From Streptomyces toyocaensis (lineage in GTDB: Bacteria; Actinomycetota; Actinomycetes; Streptomycetales; Streptomycetaceae): DNA of 64,000 bases. This document shows positions 16,163 through 25,841 of the stretch, piece by piece (within the stretch, counting starts at the first letter, position 1; every line of letters begins with the position of its first letter). The notes beneath the pieces were generated by a model. The model was not told the origin of the DNA, did not search any database, and saw only the letters and a program-made list of their open reading frames with translations. A program made the position numbers and the translations under genes. The stretch is from positions 60,740 through 124,739 of the forward strand of contig NZ_JFCB01000023.1 in assembly GCF_000725125.1 (NCBI RefSeq), in the 5' to 3' direction.

Positions 16163-16393
16163 ATGTGCCGGAGTATCAAGACGCTGCGTCCGCCCGTCCT
16201 GCCCGAGGAGGCCACGGAGGAGGAGATCCGGGCCGCTGCCCTGCAGTACGTGAGGAAGGTGTCCGGGTTCCGCGCGCCGGCCGCCCACAACCGGGAGGTG
16301 TTCGACCGGGCGGTGGAGGCGATCGCCGAGGCGACGTCCGAGTTGCTGGACGGGCTGGAGGTCCGCGGGGTCGCTGCGCGGGCGGCGGGTTAG
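16163..16393 (+). CDS. DUF2277 family small protein
   Basis: A 76-residue protein that starts MCRSIKTLRPPVLPEEATEE, the hallmark opening of DUF2277, with the conserved VRKVSGFRAPAAHN segment and a helical C-terminus (AVEAIAEATSELLDGL). It is cytoplasmic; function unknown. The ATG at 16163 is supported by CTGGAGG 5 bases upstream; the open frame extends upstream but only the family start is convincing. It is followed by a repeat-rich non-coding stretch rather than another gene. Confidence 0.92.
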   Translation: MCRSIKTLRPPVLPEEATEEEIRAAALQYVRKVSGFRAPAAHNREVFDRAVEAIAEATSELLDGLEVRGVAARAAG

Positions 16394-16479
16394 GGGCGCG
16401 GGGCCGTTGGCCGTTGGGTGAGCCTTGTGGGGCTGGGCCGGGGGCGGTTTCGCAGCCCGGCGACGGCGGGGTGCCGCTG

Positions 16480-16552
16480 CGCCCACCCGTGCCGCCCTGG
16501 GGGCACCTCCCAGGCCGTTCGGGCACTGGGGGAGGCACGACTGCCCGCAGCT
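16480..16552. repeat. Dispersed GC-rich Streptomyces repeat (copy A)
   Basis: A palindrome-containing element of about 73 bases between the DUF2277 gene and the next gene, with CTGGGGGCACCTCCCAG followed by GGGGGAGGC and the end CGACTGCCCGCAGCT. The same terminal sequence and palindromic core recur at 37255-37315 (copy B). I recall similar elements as very common in Streptomyces intergenic regions. Confidence 0.7.
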
Positions 16553-16676
16553 GCGGCGGCACGACTGGCCGCGGCTGTGGCGGGACGACTGGCCGCGGCT
16601 GCGGCGGGGTGGCGGTTCGTGGGTGTGGCGGGGCGGCGGTTCGTGGGTGTGGCGGGGTGGCGGTTCGTGGGGGTGG
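16539..16676. repeat. 24-bp tandem repeat array growing out of the dispersed repeat
   Basis: About 5.75 units of 24 bp at 16539, 16563, 16587, 16611, 16635 and 16659. The first unit is the tail of dispersed repeat A. The units at 16611 and 16635 differ at one position; core GGCGGTTCGTGGGTGTGGCG. It ends at the stop codon of the VTT-domain gene. No coding function is apparent. Confidence 0.7.
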
Positions 16677-17285
16677 TTACGAAGCCTCCGAAGGCTGCCC
16701 CTGGGGCGTCCGGCGCATCAGGAAACCGGCGCCCGCGCCCGCCGCGAACAGGGCGCCGACCGACACCGCCGTCGCCAGCCACGTCGCGCCCAGCCAGTGG
16801 GCGCCGAAGTAGCCGAGGGCCACGCTGTACCCGGCCCAGGACAGGCCCGCCAGGGCGGACCAGGGCAGGAAGTCGCGGGCGCGGTGGCGCGCGGCGCCCG
16901 CGCCCAGGGAGACCACCGAGCGGCCGGCCGGGGCGAAACGGGCGAGGACGACCAGCGCGCCGCCGCCGCGCGCCAGCGTCGCACCGAGACGTTCGTGCGC
17001 GGTGCTCAGCCGCCGGGAGCGGGCGATGGCCCGGTCCAGGCGGGCGCCGCCGCGCCAGGCGAGCCGGTAGGCCACCAGGTCGCCGAGGACGGACGCGGTG
17101 GCGGCGCAGAGGGTCAGCACCAGGAGGTCGGGCACGTCGGTCGCGGTGCTCGCGGCCGCGGCGGTGGCCGCGGTGATCACCAGCACCCCGCTGGGCAGCA
17201 CCGGGAGGAACACGTCGAGCAGGACCGACAGGGCCACCGCCGCATAGATCCACGGGCTGCCGACCAGCGACCCCAGACTGTCCAC
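16677..17285 (-). CDS. DedA/VTT-domain (SNARE-associated) membrane protein
   Basis: A 202-residue polytopic membrane protein of the VTT/DedA group, distinct from the one at 11.9 kb. Visible features are VDVFLPVLPSGVLVITA-like early motif (ALSVLLDVFLPVLPSGVL), GDLVAYRLAWRGG, and ARFAPAGRSVVSLGAGA, corresponding to the conserved re-entrant loop and arginine motifs. It is likely a lipid-handling membrane protein. GTG at 17285 is chosen for GGGGAG 5 bases upstream; a longer frame (to 17702) is low-complexity leader. Its stop directly abuts a 24-bp tandem array. Confidence 0.87.
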   Translation of the reverse strand: MDSLGSLVGSPWIYAAVALSVLLDVFLPVLPSGVLVITAATAAAASTATDVPDLLVLTLCAATASVLGDLVAYRLAWRGGARLDRAIARSRRLSTAHERLGATLARGGGALVVLARFAPAGRSVVSLGAGAARHRARDFLPWSALAGLSWAGYSVALGYFGAHWLGATWLATAVSVGALFAAGAGAGFLMRRTPQGQPSEAS

Positions 17286-17460
17286 CCGAACTCCCCGTCG
17301 TGCCCCCGTGGGCCAACCGTGCCGCGCTGTCGCGGAGGGGGCGGCAGGGGGTGGCAGGAGTGGCCGATGACAGCCATACAGCGTACGCCCGGTAAGTGAC
17401 GGAAGTGTCACGGGGGGTTCGCGCGTGTGGCGCCCGGGGTTCTCCCTCCCGTCGCGACGA

Positions 17461-17498
17461 CGGGTGTCCTCCCCGGTGTGGACAGGGGAGGACACCCG
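17461..17498 (-). terminator. Terminator after the DoxX gene
   Basis: A perfect 14-bp inverted repeat (CGGGTGTCCTCCCC at 17461-17474 with its complement at 17485-17498), 10-base loop, 42 bases beyond the DoxX stop. It could act in both directions. Confidence 0.75.
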
Positions 17499-17539
17499 CG
17501 TGGGCCCGTGCACGAGGGGCCGGGGACCGCCGGGGACGG

Positions 17540-17992
17540 TCAGGCCGTCACCGGGGTCTGCTCGGCCGTCCGCTGTCCGTTCGCCGTCGACCGCCTCGCG
17601 AACAGGCGGTCCAGGCCGAGGGCTCCGGAGCCGGTGAACACCAGCAGGAGCATGGCCCAGCAGTACAGGGCGGCGGCCTCGCCGCCGTTCTCGATCGGCC
17701 ACAGGGCCTCGGGCTGGTGAGTCTTGAAGTACGCGTACGCCATCGCGCCGGACGAGAGGAACGCCGCCGCTCGGGTGCCGAGGCCGAGCAGGACGAGACT
17801 GCCGCCGACGAGCTCTATCAGGCCCGCGTACCAGTAGGGCCAGGCGCCGGTGTCGACGGTGCCGCCTTCGCCGTCCGCGCCGCCGAGCACGCCGAGCAGC
17901 TTCGCCGCGCCGTGGCAGGCGAAGAGCAGGCCGACGACCATGCGGAACAGGGCCAGGACGTAGGGCTGGGCGCTGTTGAGGCGTTCGGTCAT
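17540..17992 (-). CDS. DoxX-family membrane protein
   Basis: A 150-residue, four-helix membrane protein. The N-terminal signature is LALFRMVVGLLFACHGAAKL, followed by YAGLIELVGGSLVLLGLGTR and MAYAYFKTHQ, typical of DoxX. The family is associated with redox and thiol homeostasis; the exact substrate is unknown. The start ATG lies in MTERLNSAQPYV. It has its own promoter region with the ACTTGCAAGT palindrome (18087-18096) and ends at a strong terminator, so it is probably monocistronic and repressor-controlled. Confidence 0.92.
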   Translation of the reverse strand: MTERLNSAQPYVLALFRMVVGLLFACHGAAKLLGVLGGADGEGGTVDTGAWPYWYAGLIELVGGSLVLLGLGTRAAAFLSSGAMAYAYFKTHQPEALWPIENGGEAAALYCWAMLLLVFTGSGALGLDRLFARRSTANGQRTAEQTPVTA

Positions 17993-18067
17993 GTGGGGGG
18001 TCTCCTTCGGGCAGGCCGGCCCGGGGTGGGGCCGGTCCGGGGGACGGAACCGAGTCGGAGGCCCACG

Positions 18068-18102
18068 TTAGGAGCGCCTCTCACTTACTTGCAAGTTCAA
18101 CA
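18068..18102 (-). promoter_or_regulatory. DoxX promoter with ACTTGCAAGT palindrome
   Basis: On the reverse strand TTGCAA is followed 18 bases later by TAACGT (near 18066-18071), a plausible -35/-10 pair. The perfect 10-bp palindrome ACTTGCAAGT (18087-18096) covers the -35, as expected of an operator for a small dimeric repressor (MarR, TetR or HxlR type). Confidence 0.5.
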
Positions 18103-18244
18103 TTTGGCCAGCGAAATCCTGCTCGGCCCGGGCGCCCACGGGCTCGCCGCCGCAGGTCAGCGAGGGTTTCGTCCCGTCTCTGCGCCCTCCACGGTGACCG
18201 GATCCGCACCCCCGTGCACAGGCGGCTCACAGGTTCCTGCAGCC

Positions 18245-19891
<1,647 letters not shown>

Positions 19892-19903
19892 GGTCACCCC
19901 TTT

Positions 19904-19936
19904 CTCCGTCGCCCCGTACGGTACGCAGCGACGGAG
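19904..19936 (-). terminator. Hairpin between HNH nuclease and PhoD genes
   Basis: CTCCGTCGC (19904-19912) with GCGACGGAG (19928-19936), loop 15 bases. It follows the HNH gene stop by about 40 bases and probably terminates it. Confidence 0.55.
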
Positions 19937-19978
19937 GTCCCCGGGGAGATTTGCGCACCCCGCAGTTTCGCGGGCGCG

Positions 19979-20623
19979 TCAGCAGGCGGCGAGGTACCCC
20001 TGCAGGGCGGTCTTCTCGGCCGAGTCGACCGACAGGCCGTAGTAGTACTTCACCTGCACCCAGGCGCGGACGTACGTGCAGTGGTAGGCCGTGCGCGACG
20101 GCATCCAGGTGGCCGGGTCCTGGTCGCCCTTGGACTGGTTGACGTTGTCCGTGACGGCGAGGAGCTGCGGGCGCGTCAGGTCGTTGGCGAAGGCCTGGCG
20201 CCGCGAGGTGGTCCAGGAGCCCGCGCCGGAGTCCCAGGCCTCGGCGAGCGGCACGAGGTGGTCGATGTCGACGTCGGAGGCGGCGGACCAGGTGGCGCCG
20301 TCGTACGGGGAGTACCAGCTGCCGCTGGTGGCGGCGCAGGAGGAGTCGGTCCGCACGTTGGAGCCGTCGCGCTTGAGGACGGTCTCGCGGGTGTTGCAGG
20401 TGCCGCTGACGGTGATCCAGTGCGGGAACAGGTCCCGGCTGTAGCCGGTGCGGTTCTCGGTGCGCACGGGCAGCGTGGCGAGGTAGCTGCGGGCGGTGTC
20501 GGCGCTGACCGGCGTGGGGAGGGCGGCGGAGGCGGTCGGGCTGTTGAACAGGCCGACGGAGGCTATGAGGCCGGTGAGTGCCGCGGCTATGCTGAGGCGT
20601 CGACGCGCGTAGAACTTCGACAT
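19979..20623 (-). CDS. Secreted HNH-family nuclease (DUF1524/GmrSD C-terminal type)
   Basis: A 214-residue exported protein. The signal peptide SKFYARRRLSIAAALTGLIA continues to a cleavage near ASA-ALP. The mature domain has the DUF1524 HNH motif DVDIDHLVPLAEAWDSGA and the partner NVNQSKGDQDPATWMP, with cysteines (SGTCNTRE, SSCAATS, YHCTYV, AAC) likely forming disulfides. It is probably an extracellular non-specific DNase for nutrient recovery or programmed DNA degradation. ATG 20623 is supported by AAGGGAG and by the signal peptide; upstream extension is rejected. Confidence 0.9.
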   Translation of the reverse strand: MSKFYARRRLSIAAALTGLIASVGLFNSPTASAALPTPVSADTARSYLATLPVRTENRTGYSRDLFPHWITVSGTCNTRETVLKRDGSNVRTDSSCAATSGSWYSPYDGATWSAASDVDIDHLVPLAEAWDSGAGSWTTSRRQAFANDLTRPQLLAVTDNVNQSKGDQDPATWMPSRTAYHCTYVRAWVQVKYYYGLSVDSAEKTALQGYLAAC

Positions 20624-20766
20624 GCGAACTCCCTTGTGGGGTGGGGCCGTTGGCGTGCGGGCAGGCACATGCTCGCCACGCCGCGTTGCCGGGAGGGGTG
20701 CTTCCGGTAAGAAGTTAATGACGCGTCCATGACACGTCTATGGTCCGGGTGTGAAGTTTCCGCGCA

Positions 20767-20787
20767 CGAGGCCCCGCCGGGGCCTCG
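20767..20787. terminator. GC-rich hairpin before the manganese riboswitch
   Basis: CGAGGCCCC (20767-20775) pairs with GGGGCCTCG (20779-20787) across a GCC loop, about 20 bases before the riboswitch. It may be a boundary element or part of the promoter region. Confidence 0.4.
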
Positions 20788-20800
20788 CGTACCATGGGCG

Positions 20801-20946
20801 GTGCAGAAGGGGAGTAGCCCTGTGCCGGACCGTCGACATACTGCTCAGCGAGCCTGAGCCGGCGCCCGGAGGCGGGCCTCACGACGTGGGGCCGGCCGGC
20901 GAGACCTTCGGCAAGCAGTGCACGTCCGTGCCGTACGGCACGGACG
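20801..20946 (+). promoter_or_regulatory. yybP-ykoY manganese riboswitch with hairpin expression platform
   Basis: The conserved 5' element GAAGGGGAGTAGCC (20806-20819) and the 3' element GAGACCTTC (20901-20909) match the yybP-ykoY consensus, with GAAGG/CCTTC forming the closing stem. The internal CGTCGACATACTG also fits. A perfect hairpin follows (CGTCCGTGCC/GGCACGGACG, 20923-20946, GTAC loop), a likely terminator or switch arm. The class binds Mn(2+) and typically turns on exporters; the gene downstream is a GDT1-family transporter, a known partner. Confidence 0.85.
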
Positions 20947-21027
20947 CCGTGTGTGCTGCCGTGCCGAGGTGTCCCGTGGAAACGCACAGCACTCTCGGCG
21001 GGGCAGTCCCGACCGATTGAGGAACCG

Positions 21028-21609
21028 TTGATCAGCCTGACCGTGACGGCCGTCGTCTTCGGCGTCGTCTTCCTCGCCGAACTGCCCGACAAGACCGCGC
21101 TCGCCGGCCTCGTCCTCGGCACCCGCTACCGCGCCTCCTACGTCTTCGCCGGAGTCGCCGCCGCCTTCGCGCTGCACGTGGCGCTCGCCGTGGCGGCGGG
21201 AAGCGTCCTCACGCTGCTGCCGCAGCAGATCGTGCACGCGCTCACGGGTGTGCTCTTCCTGGGCGGTGCGGCGATGCTGCTGTTCAAGAAGGACGAGGAC
21301 GAGGAGGAGGTCCGCAAGCCGGAGAACCAGTCCTTCTGGAAGGTCTCCGGGGCGGGTTTCATGCTGATCCTGGTCGCCGAGTTCGGTGATCTGACGCAGA
21401 TCATGACGGCCAACCTCGCCGCCCGCTACGACGACCCGCTCTCCGTCGGCCTGGGCGCGGTGCTCGCGCTGTGGTCGGTCGCCGCCCTCGGCATCGTCGG
21501 CGGAAAGGCGCTGATGAAGCGGGTGCCGCTGAAGCTGATCACGCAGATCGCGGCGCTGCTGATGCTGGGCCTCGGCGTGTGGAGCCTGTGGGAGGCGGTC
21601 ACCGCCTGA
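21028..21609 (+). CDS. GDT1/TMEM165 (UPF0016) family manganese/calcium transporter
   Basis: A 193-residue six-helix membrane protein made of two related halves, each with the family E-x-x-D motif: FLAELPDKTALAGLVLG near the N-terminus and LVAEFGDLTQIMTANLA in the second half. A charged loop (FKKDEDEEEVRKPENQS) separates them. The family moves Mn(2+) or Ca(2+) out of the cytoplasm. The TTG at 21028 is selected because GAGGA precedes it by 5 bases; a GTG five codons in (21043) is the alternative. The yybP-ykoY riboswitch directly upstream strongly supports a role in manganese export. Confidence 0.92.
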   Translation: MISLTVTAVVFGVVFLAELPDKTALAGLVLGTRYRASYVFAGVAAAFALHVALAVAAGSVLTLLPQQIVHALTGVLFLGGAAMLLFKKDEDEEEVRKPENQSFWKVSGAGFMLILVAEFGDLTQIMTANLAARYDDPLSVGLGAVLALWSVAALGIVGGKALMKRVPLKLITQIAALLMLGLGVWSLWEAVTA

Positions 21610-21689
21610 CGCCCGCCGCGGGCCCTCCGGGAGCGACGGCGGGCCATGTCGGGGAGAACGGCCGGCGAAGTCGGTGGCGCGATGCCGGG

Positions 21690-21715
21690 TTTGTTTTGTA
21701 CCGTGGAGAAACAAA
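21690..21715. promoter_or_regulatory. AT-rich inverted repeat upstream of HAD phosphatase gene
   Basis: TTTGTTT (21690-21696) and AAACAAA (21709-21715) separated by 12 bases, in an otherwise GC-rich context, about 85 bases before the HAD start. It looks like an operator for an unknown regulator. Confidence 0.4.
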
Positions 21716-21797
21716 GTGGCTCCCGCCCGTTTTCCCTGACCGGCGGGCGGGGCCGCCTTGTTCCCCCAGTGTCAGCCCCCGCGCCCCGGAGTTGCCG

Positions 21798-22460
21798 ATG
21801 ACGGCCACCGCCGTACTCACCGCCCGCGCCCTCCTGCTGGACATGGACGGCACCCTCGTCAACTCCGACGCCTCCGTCGAACGCGTCTGGCGGCGCTGGG
21901 CCGACCGCAACGGCCTCGACGGGGACGAGGTCATGAAGGTGGTGCACGGGCGTCAGGGGTACGCGTCGATGGCCCTGCTGCTGCCCGACCGGCCCATGGA
22001 GCAGAATCACGCCGACAACGCCCGCATGCTCGCCGAGGAGACCGCCGACACCGAGGGTGTCGTCGAGGTGCCGGGCGCGAGCGGCTTCCTCGCCTCGCTC
22101 AAGGGCCTGCCGCACGCCCTCGTCACCTCCGCCGACGTCGCCCTGTCGACGGCGAGGATGGCCGCCGCCGGGCTGCGGCAGCCCGACGTGCGGGTGACGG
22201 CGGAGTCCGTGGGCGCGAGCAAGCCCGACCCCGAGGGCTTCCTGAAGGGCGCGGCGGAACTGGGTGTCGAACCGGCCGACTGCGTGGTCTTCGAGGACTC
22301 CGGCGCGGGCATCGCGGCGGGCCGCGCGGCCGGCATGCGCGTCGTGGGCATCGGCCCCCGGGCCGGCTTCCACGCGCCGGACGTGGTCGTACGCGACCTG
22401 ACCCAGGTTCGCGTGGAGCCCGCCGCCGACGGCACGATCCGCCTGCACGTCACGCGGTAG
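21798..22460 (+). CDS. HAD-superfamily sugar phosphatase
   Basis: A 220-residue HAD-IA phosphatase of the beta-phosphoglucomutase/2-deoxyglucose-6-phosphatase type. Motifs: LLLDMDGTLVNSDA (I), ALVTSAD (II), GASKPDPEGFLKGA (III) and VVFEDSGAGIAAGRAAGM (IV). It has the small helical cap expected between motifs I and II. Probably dephosphorylates a sugar phosphate; substrate unknown. The ATG at 21798 has GGAG 6 bases upstream. It is convergent with the peptidoglycan-binding protein gene. Confidence 0.92.
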   Translation: MTATAVLTARALLLDMDGTLVNSDASVERVWRRWADRNGLDGDEVMKVVHGRQGYASMALLLPDRPMEQNHADNARMLAEETADTEGVVEVPGASGFLASLKGLPHALVTSADVALSTARMAAAGLRQPDVRVTAESVGASKPDPEGFLKGAAELGVEPADCVVFEDSGAGIAAGRAAGMRVVGIGPRAGFHAPDVVVRDLTQVRVEPAADGTIRLHVTR

Positions 22461-22520
22461 CCGCCCCCAGGAGCTCCCCGGCCGCGGCGCCGCGCGGGCC
22501 GGCCGCCCGGCCCCGGGGCG

Positions 22521-23594
22521 TCACGGCTCCCGGGTCTCCGACTCCAGTTGGGCCCGGGTCTGCGGGCCGTACACGCCCAGTTCCTCGCGGACTCCGCGGG
22601 ACCACTGGTAAGTGCGCAGGGCGTCCTCCACCCGGTGGTTGAACTGGCCGTTGATGTCGTCGTCGTACAGGTACAACTGGCTCAGGCGCTGCTGGAGTTC
22701 GACGACCTCCTGACCCCGGTCGCCGCGGCTCAGCACCGGGGCGGTGCCGTCGCCCTCGCCCGTCTCCGCCGGGGCGTCCGAGGGGGCGGAGGCCGACGGG
22801 GCCGTGGACGGCTCGGCCGGTTCCGGCGCGGACGGCGAGGCGCTGGACGCCGACGGCGACGGCGACGGCGAGGGAGGAGCCGAGGCGCTCGCGGACGGGG
22901 AGTCCGAGGGGGAGGCGGACGCCGTCGCAGAGGCGGGGGAGGGGGCGGCCGTCGGCTCCGCGGACGGCGCGTCGGACGACGGGTCCGGGACGCTCGCCCT
23001 GACCTCCTCCGGCGCGGCGCTGTTCCGGGAGGGCGTCTCGTAGGAGAACATCCCGCTCGCCCACCCCGCCGCCGCCACCACGATGACGACGGCCCCGGCG
23101 GCCGCGAACAGGATCCCGCGGCGGCGCCGGCCCGCCGGTGCCCCGTCGACGGCCTGCGGACCGGGTGTCTTCGGGACGGCCCCGAGCGGCTGCGTCGTGT
23201 CGAACAGGTTCAGGTCCGTGGCGTTCGGCCGCGTCGTCGCCGGCCCCAGGGGCGTGGGCAGCACGGACGTCGAGTCCGCCGCGCCGGGCGCCGCCTCCGG
23301 CGGGACGGCGCGCAGGGGCATCGTCCGGTCGGGCACCCCCGAGTCGTCCGGCGGCGGCCCGGACGCGTCCGTGGCCTGCCCCGGCCCGTCCGGCGTACTC
23401 CGCGCGGTCCCACCGTCCAGTTCGACGTACGGCCGGATGCGCAGCGGGTCGAAATCCTCCGCGGCGGCGGCCTCCGCCGTACGCGCGTCGCGGAGGGCGT
23501 CGGACGCACGCAGCGTGCAGACGCAGGAGGGCGTGCTGTCGCTGTTCCTGGGCGCACCGCACTCCGGGCACGGGTGTCCGTTCGGTTCTTCCAC
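22521..23594 (-). CDS. Membrane protein with N-terminal Cys cluster and C-terminal peptidoglycan-binding domain
   Basis: A 357-residue protein with four parts: an N-terminal zinc-ribbon-like knuckle (HPCPECGAPRNSD, then CVC), an acidic/proline-rich cytoplasmic region, one transmembrane helix near residue 180 (ILFAAAGAVVIVVAAAGWAS), and an extracellular Ser/Pro/Ala-rich linker ending in a PG_binding_1 domain (LSRGDRGQEVVELQQRLSQ, YDDDINGQFNHRVEDALRTY). It is expected to span from cytoplasm to cell wall. GTG 23594 is favoured since the Cys knuckle follows at once and GAGGG lies upstream. The linker is DNA-level low complexity. Confidence 0.87.
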   Translation of the reverse strand: MEEPNGHPCPECGAPRNSDSTPSCVCTLRASDALRDARTAEAAAAEDFDPLRIRPYVELDGGTARSTPDGPGQATDASGPPPDDSGVPDRTMPLRAVPPEAAPGAADSTSVLPTPLGPATTRPNATDLNLFDTTQPLGAVPKTPGPQAVDGAPAGRRRRGILFAAAGAVVIVVAAAGWASGMFSYETPSRNSAAPEEVRASVPDPSSDAPSAEPTAAPSPASATASASPSDSPSASASAPPSPSPSPSASSASPSAPEPAEPSTAPSASAPSDAPAETGEGDGTAPVLSRGDRGQEVVELQQRLSQLYLYDDDINGQFNHRVEDALRTYQWSRGVREELGVYGPQTRAQLESETREP

Positions 23595-23752
23595 GTGTCG
23601 TCCCTCCCCTCGCGAACTCCAGAGATTATGCAGATCTTCTTCACAGCTCGGGCCGCGTGCCCCCGGAATGCGAACTTCCGGCAGGACTCGACAGGCCATA
23701 ACAGGCCACACCGATCACGATGGACGGGGAAACGAGAACTGTGGAGGTGTCC

Positions 23753-25837
23753 ATGGCCGACGACGCGCACGGTACGGCGCCGAAGGGCGACACGCGGCCC
23801 GCGCCCCCCGCCGGACCGCCGGCCCCCGGCGGCGGCCGGGAGCACGTCTCCGGCGACGTCCTGTTCTCGATCGGCGCCCTGCTGCTGGGCCTGTTGCTCG
23901 CCGCGCTCGACCAGACCATCGTGTCCACCGCCCTGCCCACCATCGTCAGCGACCTGGGCGGCCTGGAGCACCTGTCCTGGGTGGTCACCGCCTATCTGCT
24001 GGCCTCCACCGCCGCGACCCCGCTCTGGGGCAAACTCGGCGACCAGTACGGCCGCAAGAGGCTCTTCCAGGCCGCGATCGTGATCTTCCTGGTGGGCTCG
24101 GCGCTGTGCGGCACCGCGCAGGACATGGCCCAGCTCATCGGGTTCCGCGCACTCCAGGGCCTGGGCGGCGGCGGCCTCATCGTGCTGTCGATGGCGATCG
24201 TCGGCGACCTCGTCCCGCCCCGTGAACGCGGCCGCTACCAGGGCCTGTTCGGGGCGGTGTTCGGCGCGACGAGCGTGCTCGGCCCCCTGCTCGGCGGACT
24301 CTTCACCCAGCACCTGAGCTGGCGCTGGGTGTTCTACGTCAACCTGCCCGTCGGCATCCTCGCCCTCGCCGTCATCGCGGCGGCCCTGCACATCCCGCGC
24401 ACGCCGGCCAGGCACGTCATCGACTACCTCGGCACCCTCCTCATCGCCTCCGTCGCCACCTGCCTGGTCCTGGTCGCCTCCCTCGGCGGCACCACCTGGG
24501 GCTGGGGCTCGCCGCAGATCGTCGGGCTCGCGGTGCTCGGCGCCGTGCTCGTCGTCGCGTTCGTGGCCGTGGAGCGCCGGGCCGCCGAGCCCGTACTGCC
24601 GCTGAAGCTGTTCCGGGTGCGCACCTTCACGCTCTCCGCCGTGATCAGCTTCGTCATCGGCTTCGCCATGTTCGGCGCGATGACCTACCTGCCGACCTTC
24701 CTGCAGGTGGTCCACGGCATCTCACCCACCATGTCCGGCGTGCACATGCTGCCGATGGTGGCCGGCATGCTGCTGTCCTCCACCGGCTCCGGACAGATCG
24801 TCAGCCGCACCGGACGCTGGAAGGTGTTCCCGATCGCGGGCACCGCCGTCACCACCCTCGGACTGCTGCTGCTCCACCAGCTCGACGCGGCCAGCTCCAC
24901 CGCCGTGATGAGCACCTTCTTCTTCGTCTTCGGCCTCGGACTCGGCCTGGTGATGCAGGTCCTCGTGCTGATCGTGCAGAACGCCGTGCCCTACGAGGAT
25001 CTCGGCGTCGCCACCTCGGGCGCGACGTTCTTCCGCTCCATCGGCGCCTCGTTCGGCGTCGCCGTCTTCGGCACGATCTTCGCGAGCCGCCTCGGCGACG
25101 AACTCACCGACGCCTTCCGGGGCCCGCCCCTGCCGCCCGGTGTCACCCCCGGCGCCCTGGAGGACGATCCGCGCGGCATCGCCGCCCTGCCGCCCGCGCT
25201 GCGCCCCCCGGCGCTCGACGCCTACGCGAACGCCATCACCGACGTCTTCCTGTACGCCGCGCCCGTCGCCCTCATCGGCTTCGCGCTCGCCTGGTTCCTC
25301 AAGGAGGACCGGCTGCGCGCCTCGGTCACCGCGCCCGACGTGACCGAGACGCTCGCCAGCAACCCCGTGGAGCGGTCCTCCTACGACGAGGTGTGCCGCG
25401 CGCTGTCGGTGCTCGGCACCCGCGAGGGACGGCGCGAGATCTACCGGAAGATCACTGACCGCGCGGGCTACGACCTGCTGCCCGCGGCGAGCTGGCTGCT
25501 GCTGCGGATCAGGAGGAACGGCTCGGTGGAACCGGCCCGGCTCGCCGAGCACAACCCGGTGCCGCTCGGCGTCGTCCTCGAGGCCACCCGCCAGGTCGAG
25601 ACCCGGCACCTCGCCGTGCGCCGGGGCGTCGACCTGGTGCTCACCGACGAGGGCCGCGAGACGGCCGAGCGGCTGGCACGGGCAAGGGAGGAGTCCCTGG
25701 CGGAGCTGCTCGGCGACTGGTGGGGACCGGACCGCCCGACCGACCTGGTGCGGCTGGTGCACGAGCTGAATGACGAGCTGTGCGGCTCCAGCGGGGAACG
25801 CCCCCACGACACCGGTGCGGTGTCCCCGACGTCGTGA
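23753..25837 (+). CDS. DHA2-family MFS multidrug exporter with C-terminal cytoplasmic extension
   Basis: A 694-residue exporter. Residues about 35-530 form a 14-helix DHA2/EmrB transporter: LAALDQTIVSTALPTIV (motif D1), GKLGDQYGRKRLF (motif A), RALQGLGGGGL, and GAVFGATSVLGPLLGG (motif C). From about 540 a soluble extension of roughly 150 residues follows, with helix-turn-helix/MarR-like character (REGRREIYRKITDRAGYDLL, VDLVLTDEGRETAERLARAR). GGAGGTG sits 5 bases before ATG 23753. It is divergent from the peptidoglycan-binding protein gene. Substrate unknown; proton-driven drug or metabolite efflux is expected. Confidence 0.9.
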   Translation: MADDAHGTAPKGDTRPAPPAGPPAPGGGREHVSGDVLFSIGALLLGLLLAALDQTIVSTALPTIVSDLGGLEHLSWVVTAYLLASTAATPLWGKLGDQYGRKRLFQAAIVIFLVGSALCGTAQDMAQLIGFRALQGLGGGGLIVLSMAIVGDLVPPRERGRYQGLFGAVFGATSVLGPLLGGLFTQHLSWRWVFYVNLPVGILALAVIAAALHIPRTPARHVIDYLGTLLIASVATCLVLVASLGGTTWGWGSPQIVGLAVLGAVLVVAFVAVERRAAEPVLPLKLFRVRTFTLSAVISFVIGFAMFGAMTYLPTFLQVVHGISPTMSGVHMLPMVAGMLLSSTGSGQIVSRTGRWKVFPIAGTAVTTLGLLLLHQLDAASSTAVMSTFFFVFGLGLGLVMQVLVLIVQNAVPYEDLGVATSGATFFRSIGASFGVAVFGTIFASRLGDELTDAFRGPPLPPGVTPGALEDDPRGIAALPPALRPPALDAYANAITDVFLYAAPVALIGFALAWFLKEDRLRASVTAPDVTETLASNPVERSSYDEVCRALSVLGTREGRREIYRKITDRAGYDLLPAASWLLLRIRRNGSVEPARLAEHNPVPLGVVLEATRQVETRHLAVRRGVDLVLTDEGRETAERLARAREESLAELLGDWWGPDRPTDLVRLVHELNDELCGSSGERPHDTGAVSPTS

Positions 25838-25841
25838 ACCT

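Noticed and set aside
16539..16676. CRISPR-like array or origin iterons
   Set aside because: Direct head-to-tail 24-bp repeats with no spacers, no replication gene nearby, and the first unit belongs to a dispersed repeat.
20751..21020. A small plus-strand protein of 89 codons before GDT1
   Set aside because: It coincides with the yybP-ykoY riboswitch and its palindrome; base conservation here fits RNA, not protein.
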